A DNA stretch of 64,000 nucleotides from an uncultured Lachnospiraceae bacterium (GCA_944383265.1 CALWOX010000001.1:421983-485982), one strand, 5' to 3'. Shown: positions 33,262 to 42,696, counted from the first letter of the stretch. A program made the numbers and translations. Notes: a model not told the origin generated them from the sequence alone.

Positions 33262-33436
33262 AAAATACCCTCCGGACTTTTAAATAATTTGCTTGTCAGC
33301 TTCGGCCAAATGATGTTAAGAAAATTATAGCACAAAATAATAAAAAGCTATGACACAAATCAGCTTAAATCATATAATTTATAATAAGTTTTAAATATAT
33401 TTAATTATAAAAATAATTTTTTTCGGGAGCTTCCTT

Positions 33437-34930
33437 ATGGAATGGAAAAATCTTCTTTGCTCTGACAGAGCATACATGAAAAAACCACATGATTCCAAAG
33501 CACAAATGCAAGGTGACGGTGTGCGGCCCATCACTGATCTCAGAAATGAGTTTGAGAAGGATTACCACAGAATAATAGGCAGCGCCTCCTTCAGGCGCCT
33601 GCAGGATAAGACCCAGGTATTTCCACTTGACAGATCGGATTTTGTAAGGACAAGACTTACCCACAGCCTTGAGGTCTCCTCACTTGCAAACTCACTTGGC
33701 CAGAGCATATCAAGGAGCATAAGGGAAAACATAAAGGATCCTGACTTTAAGGAGGAATATAAGGCATATGTAAGCAATATACTTCTCTGTGCAGGGCTTC
33801 TTCATGATATAGGAAATCCTCCCTTCGGGCATTTCGGTGAGACTGCCATAAGGAACTGGTTCATAAAAAATCTGCCTGAGCTGAAATTTTTTGAAAGGCC
33901 GGTGGCGGAGCTTTTTACTGAGGAGATGAAGCAGGATTTTTATCATTTTGAAGGAAATGCGCAGGCCTTAAGGCTTGTGACAAAGCTCCATTTTTTGATT
34001 GGAACGAACGGAATGAACCTTACGAAGGCTCTCCTTGGCACTATAATAAAGTATCCTGTGGCCTCCCATGAGACAGGAGAGAAGAGCGGATATAAAAAAC
34101 CGGGATATTTTTATGCCGATAAGGACATCTTTGACGATATAGAGGAAAGCCTGGGTCTCAACGGCAGCAGACATCCCCTTACCTTTATCCTTGAGGCGGC
34201 TGACGATATCGCCTACAGGACTGCTGATATTGAGGATGCGGTAAAGAAGGGCTGTATTTCATATCCGGAGCTTTTGAGAGAGCTCAGAGGCTTCGGGGAA
34301 GAAAAGGCAGCGGGAAATGAAAAATACAGGGAACAGACGGACAGGCTTGAAAAGCTTTATGAGGACGCTGTAAGAGGAAATATATCAAGACCCGATCTTT
34401 ACGCTGTGCAAAACTGGATAGTAAATACTCAGGGTAAGCTGATTTCCTGCGCTATTTACGGCTTTACTTCTAATTATAATAGGATAATGGAGGGAACATA
34501 CAAGAAAGACCTTTTTGCGGGTACGGATATGGAGCCTCTTGTGAAGGCTCTCGGAGATATAGCCTACAGGTATGTCTTTACCTCAAAGCCCATATATAAA
34601 CTTGAAATTGCGGCTGAGGTGATAATCAGCAATCTGCTTGACAAATTTGTAAATGCCATACTTTATTTTGATACTGATTCTGAGACAGAATGTGCTTACC
34701 GGGACCGGGACTATAAAGGAAATCCGAAGAAATACAGTATGACCGAGGTCGATGAAAAGCTTGTTTCTCTTATATCCGAAAATTATATGAATGTATATAA
34801 AAGATGCTCCGAAGGAAAGAGCGAGGAGGAAAAGCTCTATTTAAGGTTCATGCTTGTGACAGATTATATCTGCGGCATGACGGACAGCTTCGCTAAATCC
34901 CTCTATCAGGAGCTGAACGCAATAAGTTGA
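33437..34930 (+). CDS. dgt: Deoxyguanosinetriphosphate triphosphohydrolase (dGTPase)
   Basis: A 497-residue HD-domain enzyme. Motifs are FRRLQDKTQVFPLDRSDFVRTRLTHSLEVSSLANSLG, LLHDIGNPPFGHFGE and EAADDIAYRTADIEDAVK. It hydrolyses dGTP (and other dNTPs in some members) to the nucleoside and triphosphate, affecting dNTP pools and sometimes phage resistance. ATG 33437 follows GGGAGC. It is monocistronic and convergent with the desulfoferrodoxin gene. Confidence 0.93.
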   Translation: MEWKNLLCSDRAYMKKPHDSKAQMQGDGVRPITDLRNEFEKDYHRIIGSASFRRLQDKTQVFPLDRSDFVRTRLTHSLEVSSLANSLGQSISRSIRENIKDPDFKEEYKAYVSNILLCAGLLHDIGNPPFGHFGETAIRNWFIKNLPELKFFERPVAELFTEEMKQDFYHFEGNAQALRLVTKLHFLIGTNGMNLTKALLGTIIKYPVASHETGEKSGYKKPGYFYADKDIFDDIEESLGLNGSRHPLTFILEAADDIAYRTADIEDAVKKGCISYPELLRELRGFGEEKAAGNEKYREQTDRLEKLYEDAVRGNISRPDLYAVQNWIVNTQGKLISCAIYGFTSNYNRIMEGTYKKDLFAGTDMEPLVKALGDIAYRYVFTSKPIYKLEIAAEVIISNLLDKFVNAILYFDTDSETECAYRDRDYKGNPKKYSMTEVDEKLVSLISENYMNVYKRCSEGKSEEEKLYLRFMLVTDYICGMTDSFAKSLYQELNAIS

Positions 34931-34953
34931 ATTTAAACAGCAAAAAAACAAAT

Positions 34954-35043
34954 AAAAAAGCCCCTTCACCGATTGATATGTGTCCTCTTACAGGCAATTA
35001 CCCGGATGAATATTACACATATCAATGGCTACAGGGGCTTTTA
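34954..35043. terminator. Long bidirectional terminator hairpin
   Basis: AAAAGCCCC pairs with GGGGCTTTT and, further in, ATTGATATGTGT pairs perfectly with ACACATATCAAT, giving an imperfect stem of about 27 bp. T runs lie on both strands. It serves the convergent dgt and desulfoferrodoxin genes; its length is greater than a terminator needs. Confidence 0.85.
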
Positions 35044-35079
35044 CTTTAATAAATTGCAGCCCGAGAAGGCTTTTGCTTT

Positions 35080-35460
35080 TTATGCTGTTATCTCGGCCTT
35101 CCAGAGTCCGTGGAGATTACAGTACTCATAGACCTCCACATTTCCGTGATATCCGTTTAAGCAGAACTCGGCTTCGGGCTTATCCTCGGGTGTGAGCTCT
35201 CTTCTCATGACAGTCTCTCCCGCCTTTGCAATTATGAAGGCGATGTAATGCTCCTTTGTCATGGGATGCTCAACGCTTCCAACCTTGACTGTAAGCCTTC
35301 CGTCCTTTACCTCGCATACAGGCACATGCTTCTCCATTGCCGCATCCGTAACACCTGCCTTAAGCTCCTCCATGGGCTTTCCGCAGCATACCACAGGCAC
35401 TGATGAGTCATAAAGCTTTTCGATAACATTTCCACATACAGGACATTTGTAAATTTTCAT
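35080..35460 (-). CDS. dfx: Desulfoferrodoxin (superoxide reductase)
   Basis: A 126-residue protein with an N-terminal desulforedoxin domain, cysteines C6, C9, C25 and C26. The superoxide reductase domain has EKHVPV, VEHPMTKEHYIAF and CNLHGLW supplying the histidine and cysteine ligands of the catalytic iron. It reduces superoxide to hydrogen peroxide in anaerobes without releasing oxygen. It lies next to ferritin in the same direction, forming an oxidative stress and iron handling pair. Confidence 0.93.
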   Translation of the reverse strand: MKIYKCPVCGNVIEKLYDSSVPVVCCGKPMEELKAGVTDAAMEKHVPVCEVKDGRLTVKVGSVEHPMTKEHYIAFIIAKAGETVMRRELTPEDKPEAEFCLNGYHGNVEVYEYCNLHGLWKAEITA

Positions 35461-35554
35461 AAGTAAATACCTCCGTTTTCTTTTTATTATATAAGAAGTA
35501 TCATATAAAGTCCGTTGTTCCTACAACGCTTTTATCAGTCCGGTATTGTCGGCT

Positions 35555-36076
35555 TTAACCGATAGTAAGAGAAGGAGCTGTGTATGTCCTTGCCTGCATC
35601 TCCTGATCCAGCATGTAGAGGGCCTTTGAGTCACCTCCGAAGAGCTCCATCTTCTGTATGTTGGTGCGGGCGTTGTCCTCCTCCTCGGCCTGCTCCTTTA
35701 TGAACCAATCCAAAAACTGCATGCAGCGGAAATCCCTTTCCTCTGAGGCTGCTCCGTAGAGATTATGGATGAGGGAGGTCACATATTTTTCATGTGCAAG
35801 GCTTTCCTTAAGGGGATCGATGAGCTCCTTAAGCTTTTTGTCCGGCTTATCAATAGCCTCAAGCGTAACCTTCATATCATTCTGCTGCATATACTGAATG
35901 AAAAGTATAGCGTGGTCCCTTTCCTCCTGCGCCTGAATGTTGAACCAGTTGGCAAAGCCCTTGAGACCCTTGTCCTCGTAGAAATTTGCGAAATCAAGAT
36001 AGAGATATGCCGAATAAAATTCTTTATTTACCTGCTCGTTTAAGAGCTTCGCGATTTTTGATTTTTCTGATGCCAT
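35555..36076 (-). CDS. ftnA: Ferritin
   Basis: A 173-residue ferritin of the prokaryotic FtnA type. Ferroxidase residues lie in EQVNKEFYSAYLYL, QAQEERDHAILF and FIKEQAEEEDN. It assembles a 24-mer iron store in the cytoplasm. ATG 36076 follows GGAGG. It lies 94 bp upstream of dfx on the minus strand and diverges from the ZIP transporter. Confidence 0.95.
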   Translation of the reverse strand: MASEKSKIAKLLNEQVNKEFYSAYLYLDFANFYEDKGLKGFANWFNIQAQEERDHAILFIQYMQQNDMKVTLEAIDKPDKKLKELIDPLKESLAHEKYVTSLIHNLYGAASEERDFRCMQFLDWFIKEQAEEEDNARTNIQKMELFGGDSKALYMLDQEMQARTYTAPSLTIG

Positions 36077-36199
36077 TTTAATTACCTCCGTCTGATATTT
36101 ATTTTTTGAGGTTTTGCTAAACTAACCTCTTTGTAATCATATTAGCATTAAATAGAAATAAGTAAAGACCCTAAAAGAAAAAATACAATGTAAATCATA

Positions 36200-36228
36200 C
36201 TGACAAAAAGGTATTTAAAGGATATAAT
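36200..36228 (+). promoter_or_regulatory. Promoter of the ZIP transporter gene
   Basis: CTGACA, a 17-base spacer and a perfect TATAAT. The transcript has a leader of about 65 bases that includes a CGGGC/GCCCG hairpin overlapping the region just before the start codon. Confidence 0.7.
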
Positions 36229-36301
36229 TATTTATCCGAAAAATAAATCCGTGAAAGGAGAACTCGGGCGAAGCTGAGCGCTGCAGCCCGGAAATGATAA
36301 A

Positions 36302-37093
36302 ATGATCAACATAAATACTCTGATCGGTATAACAGTTCCGCTTTTGGGAACGACGCTTGGCTCTGCCATGGTGTTTTTCTTAAAGGATCAGTTGAATGAG
36401 CTTTTAAGGAAGGCTCTCTTGGGCTTTGCCGCGGGAGTCATGATGGCTGCCTCTGTTTGGTCTCTTTTGGTTCCTGCCATGAATATGAGTGAGGAGGCGG
36501 GAATGGGAAAGCTGTCCTTTATCCCTGCCGTTGTGGGGCTTGCGGCAGGTATAGGCTTTCTTCTATTTATGGACAGGCATATCCCTCATCTTCATCTGGA
36601 TACGGAAAGTCCTGAGGGCCCCAAGTCATCTCTCGGAAAGACTGCCATGATGCTTCTTGCCGTCGTAATACACAACATTCCTGAGGGAATGGCTGTGGGA
36701 GTGGTGTTTGCGGGACTCGGCGAGGCTGATACTTTGACTTTGGCCTCAGCCTTTGCCCTTTCTGTGGGAATTGCCATACAAAACTTCCCTGAGGGAGCCA
36801 TAATCTCCATGCCTCTTAAGGCGGATGCAGGCATGAATAAGGGAAGAGCCTTTGTATACGGAATGCTCTCGGGAGTCGTGGAGCCTGTAGGAGCCCTTAT
36901 AACGATACTTATATCAGGCATAATGATACCGCTTTTGCCGTATCTTTTGAGCTTTGCGGCAGGTGCGATGATCTATGTCATAGTTGAGGAGCTGATCCCC
37001 GAGTCTGCCGAGGGGGAACATTCAAACATCGGAACCATAGGCTTTGCATTGGGCTTTGCCGTAATGATGATACTTGACGTGGCCCTCGGGTAA
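36302..37093 (+). CDS. ZIP family metal transporter
   Basis: A 263-residue membrane protein with about eight helices and the ZIP metal-site motifs HNIPEGMAVGV and NFPEGAIISMPL, plus VVEPVGA. A histidine-rich loop (RHIPHLHLD) separates the third and fourth helices, as in other ZIP proteins. It imports zinc or iron-type divalent metals. The divergent position next to ferritin and superoxide reductase fits metal homeostasis. Confidence 0.92.
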   Translation: MININTLIGITVPLLGTTLGSAMVFFLKDQLNELLRKALLGFAAGVMMAASVWSLLVPAMNMSEEAGMGKLSFIPAVVGLAAGIGFLLFMDRHIPHLHLDTESPEGPKSSLGKTAMMLLAVVIHNIPEGMAVGVVFAGLGEADTLTLASAFALSVGIAIQNFPEGAIISMPLKADAGMNKGRAFVYGMLSGVVEPVGALITILISGIMIPLLPYLLSFAAGAMIYVIVEELIPESAEGEHSNIGTIGFALGFAVMMILDVALG

Positions 37094-37214
37094 ATATAAA
37101 AAACGCTTTCGGACATATCGGACAAATTTTAAGAAAACCGTCATTGTTTAAAAGCCCGCCGTATGGTAACATTAAAAAAATAATAATCATTTATTTTATG
37201 AGGTAAAAAGATAT

Positions 37215-38204
37215 ATGGAACAGGAAAACATTTATGAGGATGAGATAGACTTAAAGGAGCTTCTCTATGTTATTTTTAAAAAATGGAGGGGGCTTATAGT
37301 ATGCGCTTTGGTGTTTGCGGTACTTGCAGGGGGATATAAATTCATATCCTTTTCAAGGAGCGATGCGGAGGCTGACGCGAGGGAGACATATGAAAAAACT
37401 GTCGAAGATTACGACAGACAGAAAAACGACCTCGAGACTCAGATAAGCTCGGATGAGATGATACTTGAAATAATAGAAGAGTATATATCCAATGTAAACA
37501 CGAGCAGGGTTTCAGCCGAGGATCTTGCTCTTATATCCGACAATATGCTCTCTGTCCAAAACAGGATAAAGTCAAATACTCAGGCATTAAACGACCTTTT
37601 GGATCAGGATGAGCCGGAGCTTACGGTCCCTTCATCGGGGGCTGTAAAGTATACGGTTCTGGGCTTTGTCCTTGGAGGCTTTTTGGGAGTGTTTGCGGTA
37701 TGTGTGGCTTACCTTATGAGCGATAAGGTAAGAGGCATGAAGGAGCTTCAGAGAAGATTTAAGCTCAAGCCTCTCGGAACCTTTGACAGTAAAAAGAGGA
37801 GCAACTTCCCGATAGACAGGCTCATCGATCATATGTTCGGAGTGAAAAAGAGCCCCGAATACGAGGAGACCTGCGGTGTTGTGGCGGCGAATGTGGCAAA
37901 CTATCTTGACAGGGATTCAAGGCGTGTACTTGTCACGGGAAGTGCTTCGTCCGATGATATTAAGAAGGCTTCGGAGATACTTATCGGGCAGTCTTCAGGC
38001 GACGGCTTCTTAAACACACAGCATAAGCCTGATTTTGTGGTAGGAGGGCCTATATCAGATCCCCACACCATAAAGGCTGTATCCGGCTGCGATGAGGTGA
38101 TCCTTGTGGAGAGAATCGGATCCACCTCTATGACTGATGTGGAGGATGAACTCAATCTCCTTAAAAATCTTAACAAGAGAGTTACAGGAGTTATCCTGTT
38201 CTAG
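37215..38204 (+). CDS. Wzz-like chain-length protein with degenerate BY-kinase domain
   Basis: A 329-residue protein. Residues 1-50 are a Wzz domain (IDLKELLYVIFKKWRGLIVC with membrane helix 1), followed by a short coiled coil and membrane helix 2 (about 143-165). The rest resembles a CpsD/BY-kinase domain, with the core pattern ETCGVVAANVANYL, RRVLVTGSASSDDIKKAS and KPDFVVGGPISDPHTIKAVSGCDEVILVERIGSTSMTDVEDELNLLKNLNKRVTGVIL split across it. The Walker A motif is replaced by GSASSDDIKKA, so it cannot bind ATP normally, and there is no C-terminal tyrosine cluster. It probably regulates polysaccharide export. ATG 37215 follows GAGGT. Confidence 0.78.
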   Translation: MEQENIYEDEIDLKELLYVIFKKWRGLIVCALVFAVLAGGYKFISFSRSDAEADARETYEKTVEDYDRQKNDLETQISSDEMILEIIEEYISNVNTSRVSAEDLALISDNMLSVQNRIKSNTQALNDLLDQDEPELTVPSSGAVKYTVLGFVLGGFLGVFAVCVAYLMSDKVRGMKELQRRFKLKPLGTFDSKKRSNFPIDRLIDHMFGVKKSPEYEETCGVVAANVANYLDRDSRRVLVTGSASSDDIKKASEILIGQSSGDGFLNTQHKPDFVVGGPISDPHTIKAVSGCDEVILVERIGSTSMTDVEDELNLLKNLNKRVTGVILF

Positions 38205-38211
38205 ATGCTTT

Positions 38212-38263
38212 CAGGCTGTTGCAAAAAGTATCCGATTAAAGGAGCTTTTGCGACAGCCTGTTT
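38212..38263 (+). terminator. Terminator after the Wzz-like gene
   Basis: CAGGCTGT with GCAAAAAG pairs to CTTTTGC with ACAGCCTG, an interrupted 15-bp stem, followed by a short T run. Confidence 0.75.
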
Positions 38264-38345
38264 AAAAGGTTGAAACAAGCACATTTACATTAATTACAGA
38301 TATACATTATTTGCAGATATTTTTATTGAAAGGAAAAAATGATTT

Positions 38346-39644
38346 ATGAAGGCGGTTATAATGGCAGGAGGCAAGGGCACAAGGATAAGAGAGGTTGCCT
38401 GCGATGTTCCGAAGCCAATGATAAGGATAAACGGAAAGCCTGTGCTGGAATACCAGCTTGAAAACCTTAAGGAATGCGGAATACGGGATATCATACTTGT
38501 GGTGGGATATCTTTCGGATCAGATAAAGGATTATTTTAAGGACGGAAGTGCTCTCGGATTAAACATCAGCTATATAAACGAGGATGAGCCCCTCGGAACG
38601 GCAGGAGCTCTGTTCTTCCTTAAGGAAGATATGAATGAGGATTTCCTTCTTTTAATGGGAGACCTCATTACAGGAGTCGACTTTAACAGATTTATGGAGT
38701 TTCACAAAAAAAGAGGGAAGACTGCAACACTCTTTGTCCATCCCAACAGCCATCCCTATGACAGCGACCTTATCGTAACAGACGGAGACGGCAATGTGAC
38801 AGCAGTGCTTCCGAAAAACGAAGAGAGAAGCTCATATTACAGAAATCAGGTAAATGCAGGGATATACGCCTTTTCAAATAAGGTGCTTGATCTTATTCCC
38901 GAGAAGAAAAAGACCGATCTTGATAAGGAGATAATAAAGCCTCTCATTTCAAAGGGAGAGGTGGAGGCATATCGCTCCGGAGAATATGTAAAGGATATGG
39001 GGACTCCGGACAGATATGAGGCCGTTGCAGCTGATATAAAAAATGGAATAATATCAGCTCGTAATCTTAAAAACAAACAAAAATGTATCTTTTTAGATAG
39101 AGACGGAACAATTAACGAATATTGCGGCTTTGTGAGAAGACCTGAGGAGCTGAAGCTCATGGAGGGCACGGCAGAGGCCATAAGGCGGATAAATTCCTCC
39201 GAATACCTTTGCATAGTTGTCACAAATCAGCCTGTTATCGCAAGAGGAGAGTGCAGCTTTGAGGATGTTGAGGAGATAAACGCAAAGCTTGAGACGGAAC
39301 TCGGCAAAAAGGGAGCATATATCGACGATATATTCTATTGTCCTCATCATCCCGATAAGGGATTTGAGGGAGAGGTACCCGAGCTTAAGACAGACTGCGA
39401 CTGCAGAAAACCAAAGACAGGTCTTCTTAAGAGGGCCGCGGAGAGATATAACATAGACCTTAATGCCTCCTATATGATAGGAGATATGACCATGGACATT
39501 CAGTGCGGGAAAAACGGAGGCCTTGCCACCGTGCTTGTGGAAACGGGGGTAGCGGGAAAGGACGGAAAGTATGATGTCATTCCGGACCTTAAGGCCCGGG
39601 ACCTTTCGGAGGCGGTAGAGCTTATATTTATGCGTCTTGCATGA
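38346..39644 (+). CDS. Fused heptose-1-phosphate guanylyltransferase (HddC) and heptose bisphosphatase (GmhB)
   Basis: A 432-residue fusion. Residues 1-235 are a nucleotidyltransferase (MKAVIMAGGKGTRIREV, then VPKPMIRINGKPVLEYQLE, then LLMGDLITGVDF). Residues 246-432 are a HAD-IIIA phosphatase (FLDRDGTIN with D251 and D253; VVTNQPVIARGE; YCPHHPDKG; DCDCRKPKTGLL with zinc-type cysteines; YMIGDMTMDI). Together these resemble HddC and GmhB, two steps of GDP-D-glycero-D-manno-heptose synthesis, though the first domain could act on another sugar-1-phosphate. GmhA and HddA partners are not in the window. Confidence 0.83.
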   Translation: MKAVIMAGGKGTRIREVACDVPKPMIRINGKPVLEYQLENLKECGIRDIILVVGYLSDQIKDYFKDGSALGLNISYINEDEPLGTAGALFFLKEDMNEDFLLLMGDLITGVDFNRFMEFHKKRGKTATLFVHPNSHPYDSDLIVTDGDGNVTAVLPKNEERSSYYRNQVNAGIYAFSNKVLDLIPEKKKTDLDKEIIKPLISKGEVEAYRSGEYVKDMGTPDRYEAVAADIKNGIISARNLKNKQKCIFLDRDGTINEYCGFVRRPEELKLMEGTAEAIRRINSSEYLCIVVTNQPVIARGECSFEDVEEINAKLETELGKKGAYIDDIFYCPHHPDKGFEGEVPELKTDCDCRKPKTGLLKRAAERYNIDLNASYMIGDMTMDIQCGKNGGLATVLVETGVAGKDGKYDVIPDLKARDLSEAVELIFMRLA

Positions 39645-39704
39645 TATAGGGATATGTGATAATATTAGCGAAAATACATTTTTTTACAGGAGGATCATTT
39701 TATT

Positions 39705-41057
39705 ATGGACGGCGACCCACAGGCGGGTAATATTATTTTTCAGTTGGCGGTGCTTGTAATACTTACTGCCATAAACGCGTTTTTCTCAGGCTCTGAGATG
39801 GCGGTTGTCTCGGTAAACAAAATAAAGATACGCAATCTCGCGGAGAGCGGCAACAGGAAGGCGAAGATGGTAGAGTCTTTGACGGAGGACTCCACGAAAT
39901 TCCTTTCAACCATACAGGTTGCCATAACTCTCGCAGGCTTTGCTTCATCGGCCTTTGCCGCAAACAGTATCTCTCAGGTACTGGGAGCCAAGCTTTCGGA
40001 GCTGGGAATACCCTACAGCCTTTCTATATCAAACGTCATCATTACTATCATCCTTGCTTACTTTAACCTCGTGTTCGGTGAGCTTGTTCCGAAGAGGATA
40101 GCTCTGCAGTTCAGCGAGGCCTTTTCGCTCCTTTGCGTAAGCCCCATATGGACTCTGAGTAAGATACTCTCACCCTTTATAAAGCTTTTGTCGGTCTCAA
40201 CTAACGGATTCTTAAAGCTTATAGGTCTGCACCATGACAGGCTTGAGCAGGACGTATCCGAGGAGGAGATAAAGTCCATGCTCGAGACAGGAACAGAGAC
40301 AGGGGTATTTAACGATATTGAAAAGGAAATGATAACAAGTATCTTTTCCTTTGATGACAAGAAGGTCAGAGAGGTCATGGTGACCAGACAGGACATGGTT
40401 GCCGTTGATATAAACGAGCCTGTGAATGATTATATAGACGAGATCCTTGAGTCACATCACAACAGGATCCCGGTATATGAGGAAAATATAGACAACATAG
40501 TAGGAATACTTTGCATGAAGGACTATGTCATAGCAGCAAAGAGCGCGGGCTCCTTCTACAAGGTGGACATAAGAAAGCTTCTCAAAAAGCCCTTTATAGC
40601 TACAGAGATGCAAAAGACCGACGCTGTGTTCAAGGAGATGCAGGAGAGCGGAGAGAAGCTTGCTATTGTAGTAGATGAGTACGGCGGAGTCAGCGGAATG
40701 CTCACTATGGAGGACCTTGTTGAGGAGATCGTCGGAGATATCCGCGATGAATATGACGAGGAGGAGCAGGATATCAAAAAGCTCTCCGAGGACGTTTATG
40801 AGCTTGAGGGCGGAACCCTTATATCGGATATAAATGAAGAACTTCACATGCATATAACCAGTGAGTGCGATACTCTTTCAGGCTATATGATAGAACTCCT
40901 TGACTATATACCAAAGAGCAAGAACCTTCCCATAAACGTTTCGGATAAGGAAGCGGATTATGTTATCTGCGCTATGGAGGACAGGGTCATAAGCAAGGTA
41001 AAGCTTACCAAAAAGCCCGAGGAGCCGGAGCCTGATAATGATGAGGAGCTGCTATGA
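39705..41057 (+). CDS. Hemolysin family (CNNM/CBS/CorC-HlyC) membrane protein
   Basis: A 450-residue protein with a CNNM membrane domain of about four helices (residues 5-185, including AINAFFSGSEMAVVSVNKIK), a pair of CBS domains (VMVTRQDMVAVDINEPVNDYIDEILESHHNRIPVYEE onward; EYGGVSGMLTMEDLVEEIVGDIRDEYDEE), and the C-terminal CorC_HlyC domain. Members take part in magnesium or cobalt efflux and resistance; haemolysis itself is rarely their role. ATG 39705 follows AGGAGG. It overlaps the next gene by ATGA. Confidence 0.92.
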   Translation: MDGDPQAGNIIFQLAVLVILTAINAFFSGSEMAVVSVNKIKIRNLAESGNRKAKMVESLTEDSTKFLSTIQVAITLAGFASSAFAANSISQVLGAKLSELGIPYSLSISNVIITIILAYFNLVFGELVPKRIALQFSEAFSLLCVSPIWTLSKILSPFIKLLSVSTNGFLKLIGLHHDRLEQDVSEEEIKSMLETGTETGVFNDIEKEMITSIFSFDDKKVREVMVTRQDMVAVDINEPVNDYIDEILESHHNRIPVYEENIDNIVGILCMKDYVIAAKSAGSFYKVDIRKLLKKPFIATEMQKTDAVFKEMQESGEKLAIVVDEYGGVSGMLTMEDLVEEIVGDIRDEYDEEEQDIKKLSEDVYELEGGTLISDINEELHMHITSECDTLSGYMIELLDYIPKSKNLPINVSDKEADYVICAMEDRVISKVKLTKKPEEPEPDNDEELL

Positions 41058-41728
41058 GACTTTACATAATGAGACACGGAGAGACTGACAGCAACAGGGA
41101 AAAACGACTTCAGGGAAGGGTTGACAATCCCTTAAATGAAAACGGAATAAAGCTTGCCCGAGAGGTTGGAAGAGAGCTTAAGGACATAAGATTTTCTCTG
41201 TGGATAACGAGCCCCTTAAAGAGAGCGGTTCAGACAGGAGAAGCGGTCTTATCGGAAAATAAAGTCTCCGGGAATGTTCCTATGGAAAAGGATGAGGGGA
41301 TCATAGAGATATCCTTCGGCTCATGGGAGGGACTCGGATGCGGAAAAGACAATTTTGAGATAGACTGTGACAACTTTTCGGATTTTTACAAAAATCCCGA
41401 GCTCGTAAGTTTTCCGAAGGATGCGGAAAAGCCTTCGGATGTAAAGAAAAGGACTCTTGAGTTTTTAAAGAGGACCGTGGCGAGGGAGGAGCTTAAGACA
41501 AAGCCCGGAGAGCCCGAAAAAAATGTGCTCGTAACCACCCACGGCTTTGCCATGAGAGCGCTTTTAAACAGCCTTTACGAGGACCCTTCGGATTTTTGGC
41601 AGGGCAGAGTTCCCGCAAATTGTGCCGTAAATATAGTGGAGGCTGACAACAGCGGAAACATAAGGCTTTTGGAGCGAGACGTAATATATTATGATAAAAA
41701 TGAGATCAAGGACTACTTCCGACCTTAG
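41054..41728 (+). CDS. Histidine phosphatase family protein
   Basis: A 224-residue phosphoglycerate mutase-like phosphatase. The RHG motif is LYIMRHGETDSNREKRLQG at residues 4-20, with further catalytic residues in SPLKRAVQTGEA and VTTHGFAMRALL. The substrate is not predictable. It is translationally coupled to the CorC/HlyC gene. Confidence 0.9.
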   Translation: MRLYIMRHGETDSNREKRLQGRVDNPLNENGIKLAREVGRELKDIRFSLWITSPLKRAVQTGEAVLSENKVSGNVPMEKDEGIIEISFGSWEGLGCGKDNFEIDCDNFSDFYKNPELVSFPKDAEKPSDVKKRTLEFLKRTVAREELKTKPGEPEKNVLVTTHGFAMRALLNSLYEDPSDFWQGRVPANCAVNIVEADNSGNIRLLERDVIYYDKNEIKDYFRP

Positions 41729-41777
41729 GAAGCAGTCCTTAATTTTATGAAGCAGATATTCGCAGGTATGATTTGTC

Positions 41778-42572
41778 TTATTTGTCCGAAGAGATATTCC
41801 GGATATCTTTTTTAAACACATTATAAAAGCTCAGGGAATCCTTTACTGAAAAGCCGCATTTTTTATAAAGCTTTACGGCGGGTATGTTTTCTGAAGATAC
41901 CTGAAGTATTATCCTTTTAAAACCGTGGAGGCCTGTCTTGCCCGTCTCTATAAGCCTTATTAACTCGGACAGAAATTCAAAGCCGTGCCCCTTACCCTGA
42001 AATCTTGCATAGGTGAGCATTCCGTAAAGATACAGACAGTCCTTTGAATATTTCATTATGCAGCACTCGCAAAACCGGGAGGAGAAAAAGATCTCGTCTT
42101 CGGAGGCCTCCTCATATTTGATATTCTCAGTACCTGACATCTCCATGCTCCCGGCAGTCTCAATATTTTCTGTGAGCTCTCTTTCCATAAAGTATTCATC
42201 ATAGTCCTTTTTTGCCTTAAGGCGATCAAGGATCTCGAGAAGTCCCGGGTTAAGCTTATATACAGGAAAGACAAGAGCGTCCCTAAGCACAGGCATGAGA
42301 AATGAGAGCACAGAATAAAAACATCCTTTTTTTCTGAATTCAGGGAGAGTGAAGGCGTATATCTCATCTGTCTCCATCTCGTCCTTTCGCCCGCCCATGT
42401 GATAGGCGCATATTGCACAGATAAGCTTCCCTTCATCTTTCATAAGCCCATATATATCAGCGTCATAAGGAACGGAAAAGCAGGTTCCGTCATTGAGATT
42501 GCAGGCATTGCAAAGCTTCTGCAGTTCCTCTTTTTCATTATCTGAAAGCATATCTCTGAAAAATATATCCAA
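41778..42572 (-). CDS. GNAT family N-acetyltransferase
   Basis: A 264-residue protein whose C-terminal half has the GNAT acetyl-CoA site (LTYARFQGKGHGFEFLSELIRLIE) and the end block ILQVSSENIPAVKLYKKCGFSVKDSLSFYNVF. The N-terminal half resembles a second, weaker GNAT fold (CAYHMGGRKDEMETDEIYAFTLPEFRKKGCFYSVLSFL). It acetylates an unknown amine. It is transcribed against its neighbours. Confidence 0.87.
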   Translation of the reverse strand: MDIFFRDMLSDNEKEELQKLCNACNLNDGTCFSVPYDADIYGLMKDEGKLICAICAYHMGGRKDEMETDEIYAFTLPEFRKKGCFYSVLSFLMPVLRDALVFPVYKLNPGLLEILDRLKAKKDYDEYFMERELTENIETAGSMEMSGTENIKYEEASEDEIFFSSRFCECCIMKYSKDCLYLYGMLTYARFQGKGHGFEFLSELIRLIETGKTGLHGFKRIILQVSSENIPAVKLYKKCGFSVKDSLSFYNVFKKDIRNISSDK

Positions 42573-42696
42573 AAGAAGTCCCTCCTTTTAAGCTTCTTAA
42601 GTATTTTTTAAAGAATATCACATATATCTTAAAATATCATCAAAAGAGGACACAAATCTTTACCCCTGTGATTATCTATGCTAAAATAATCCGGAT

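Noticed and set aside
36229..36301. A metal-sensing riboswitch in the ZIP leader
   Set aside because: The leader is short and has only one hairpin; no known riboswitch core such as yybP-ykoY or NiCo was seen.
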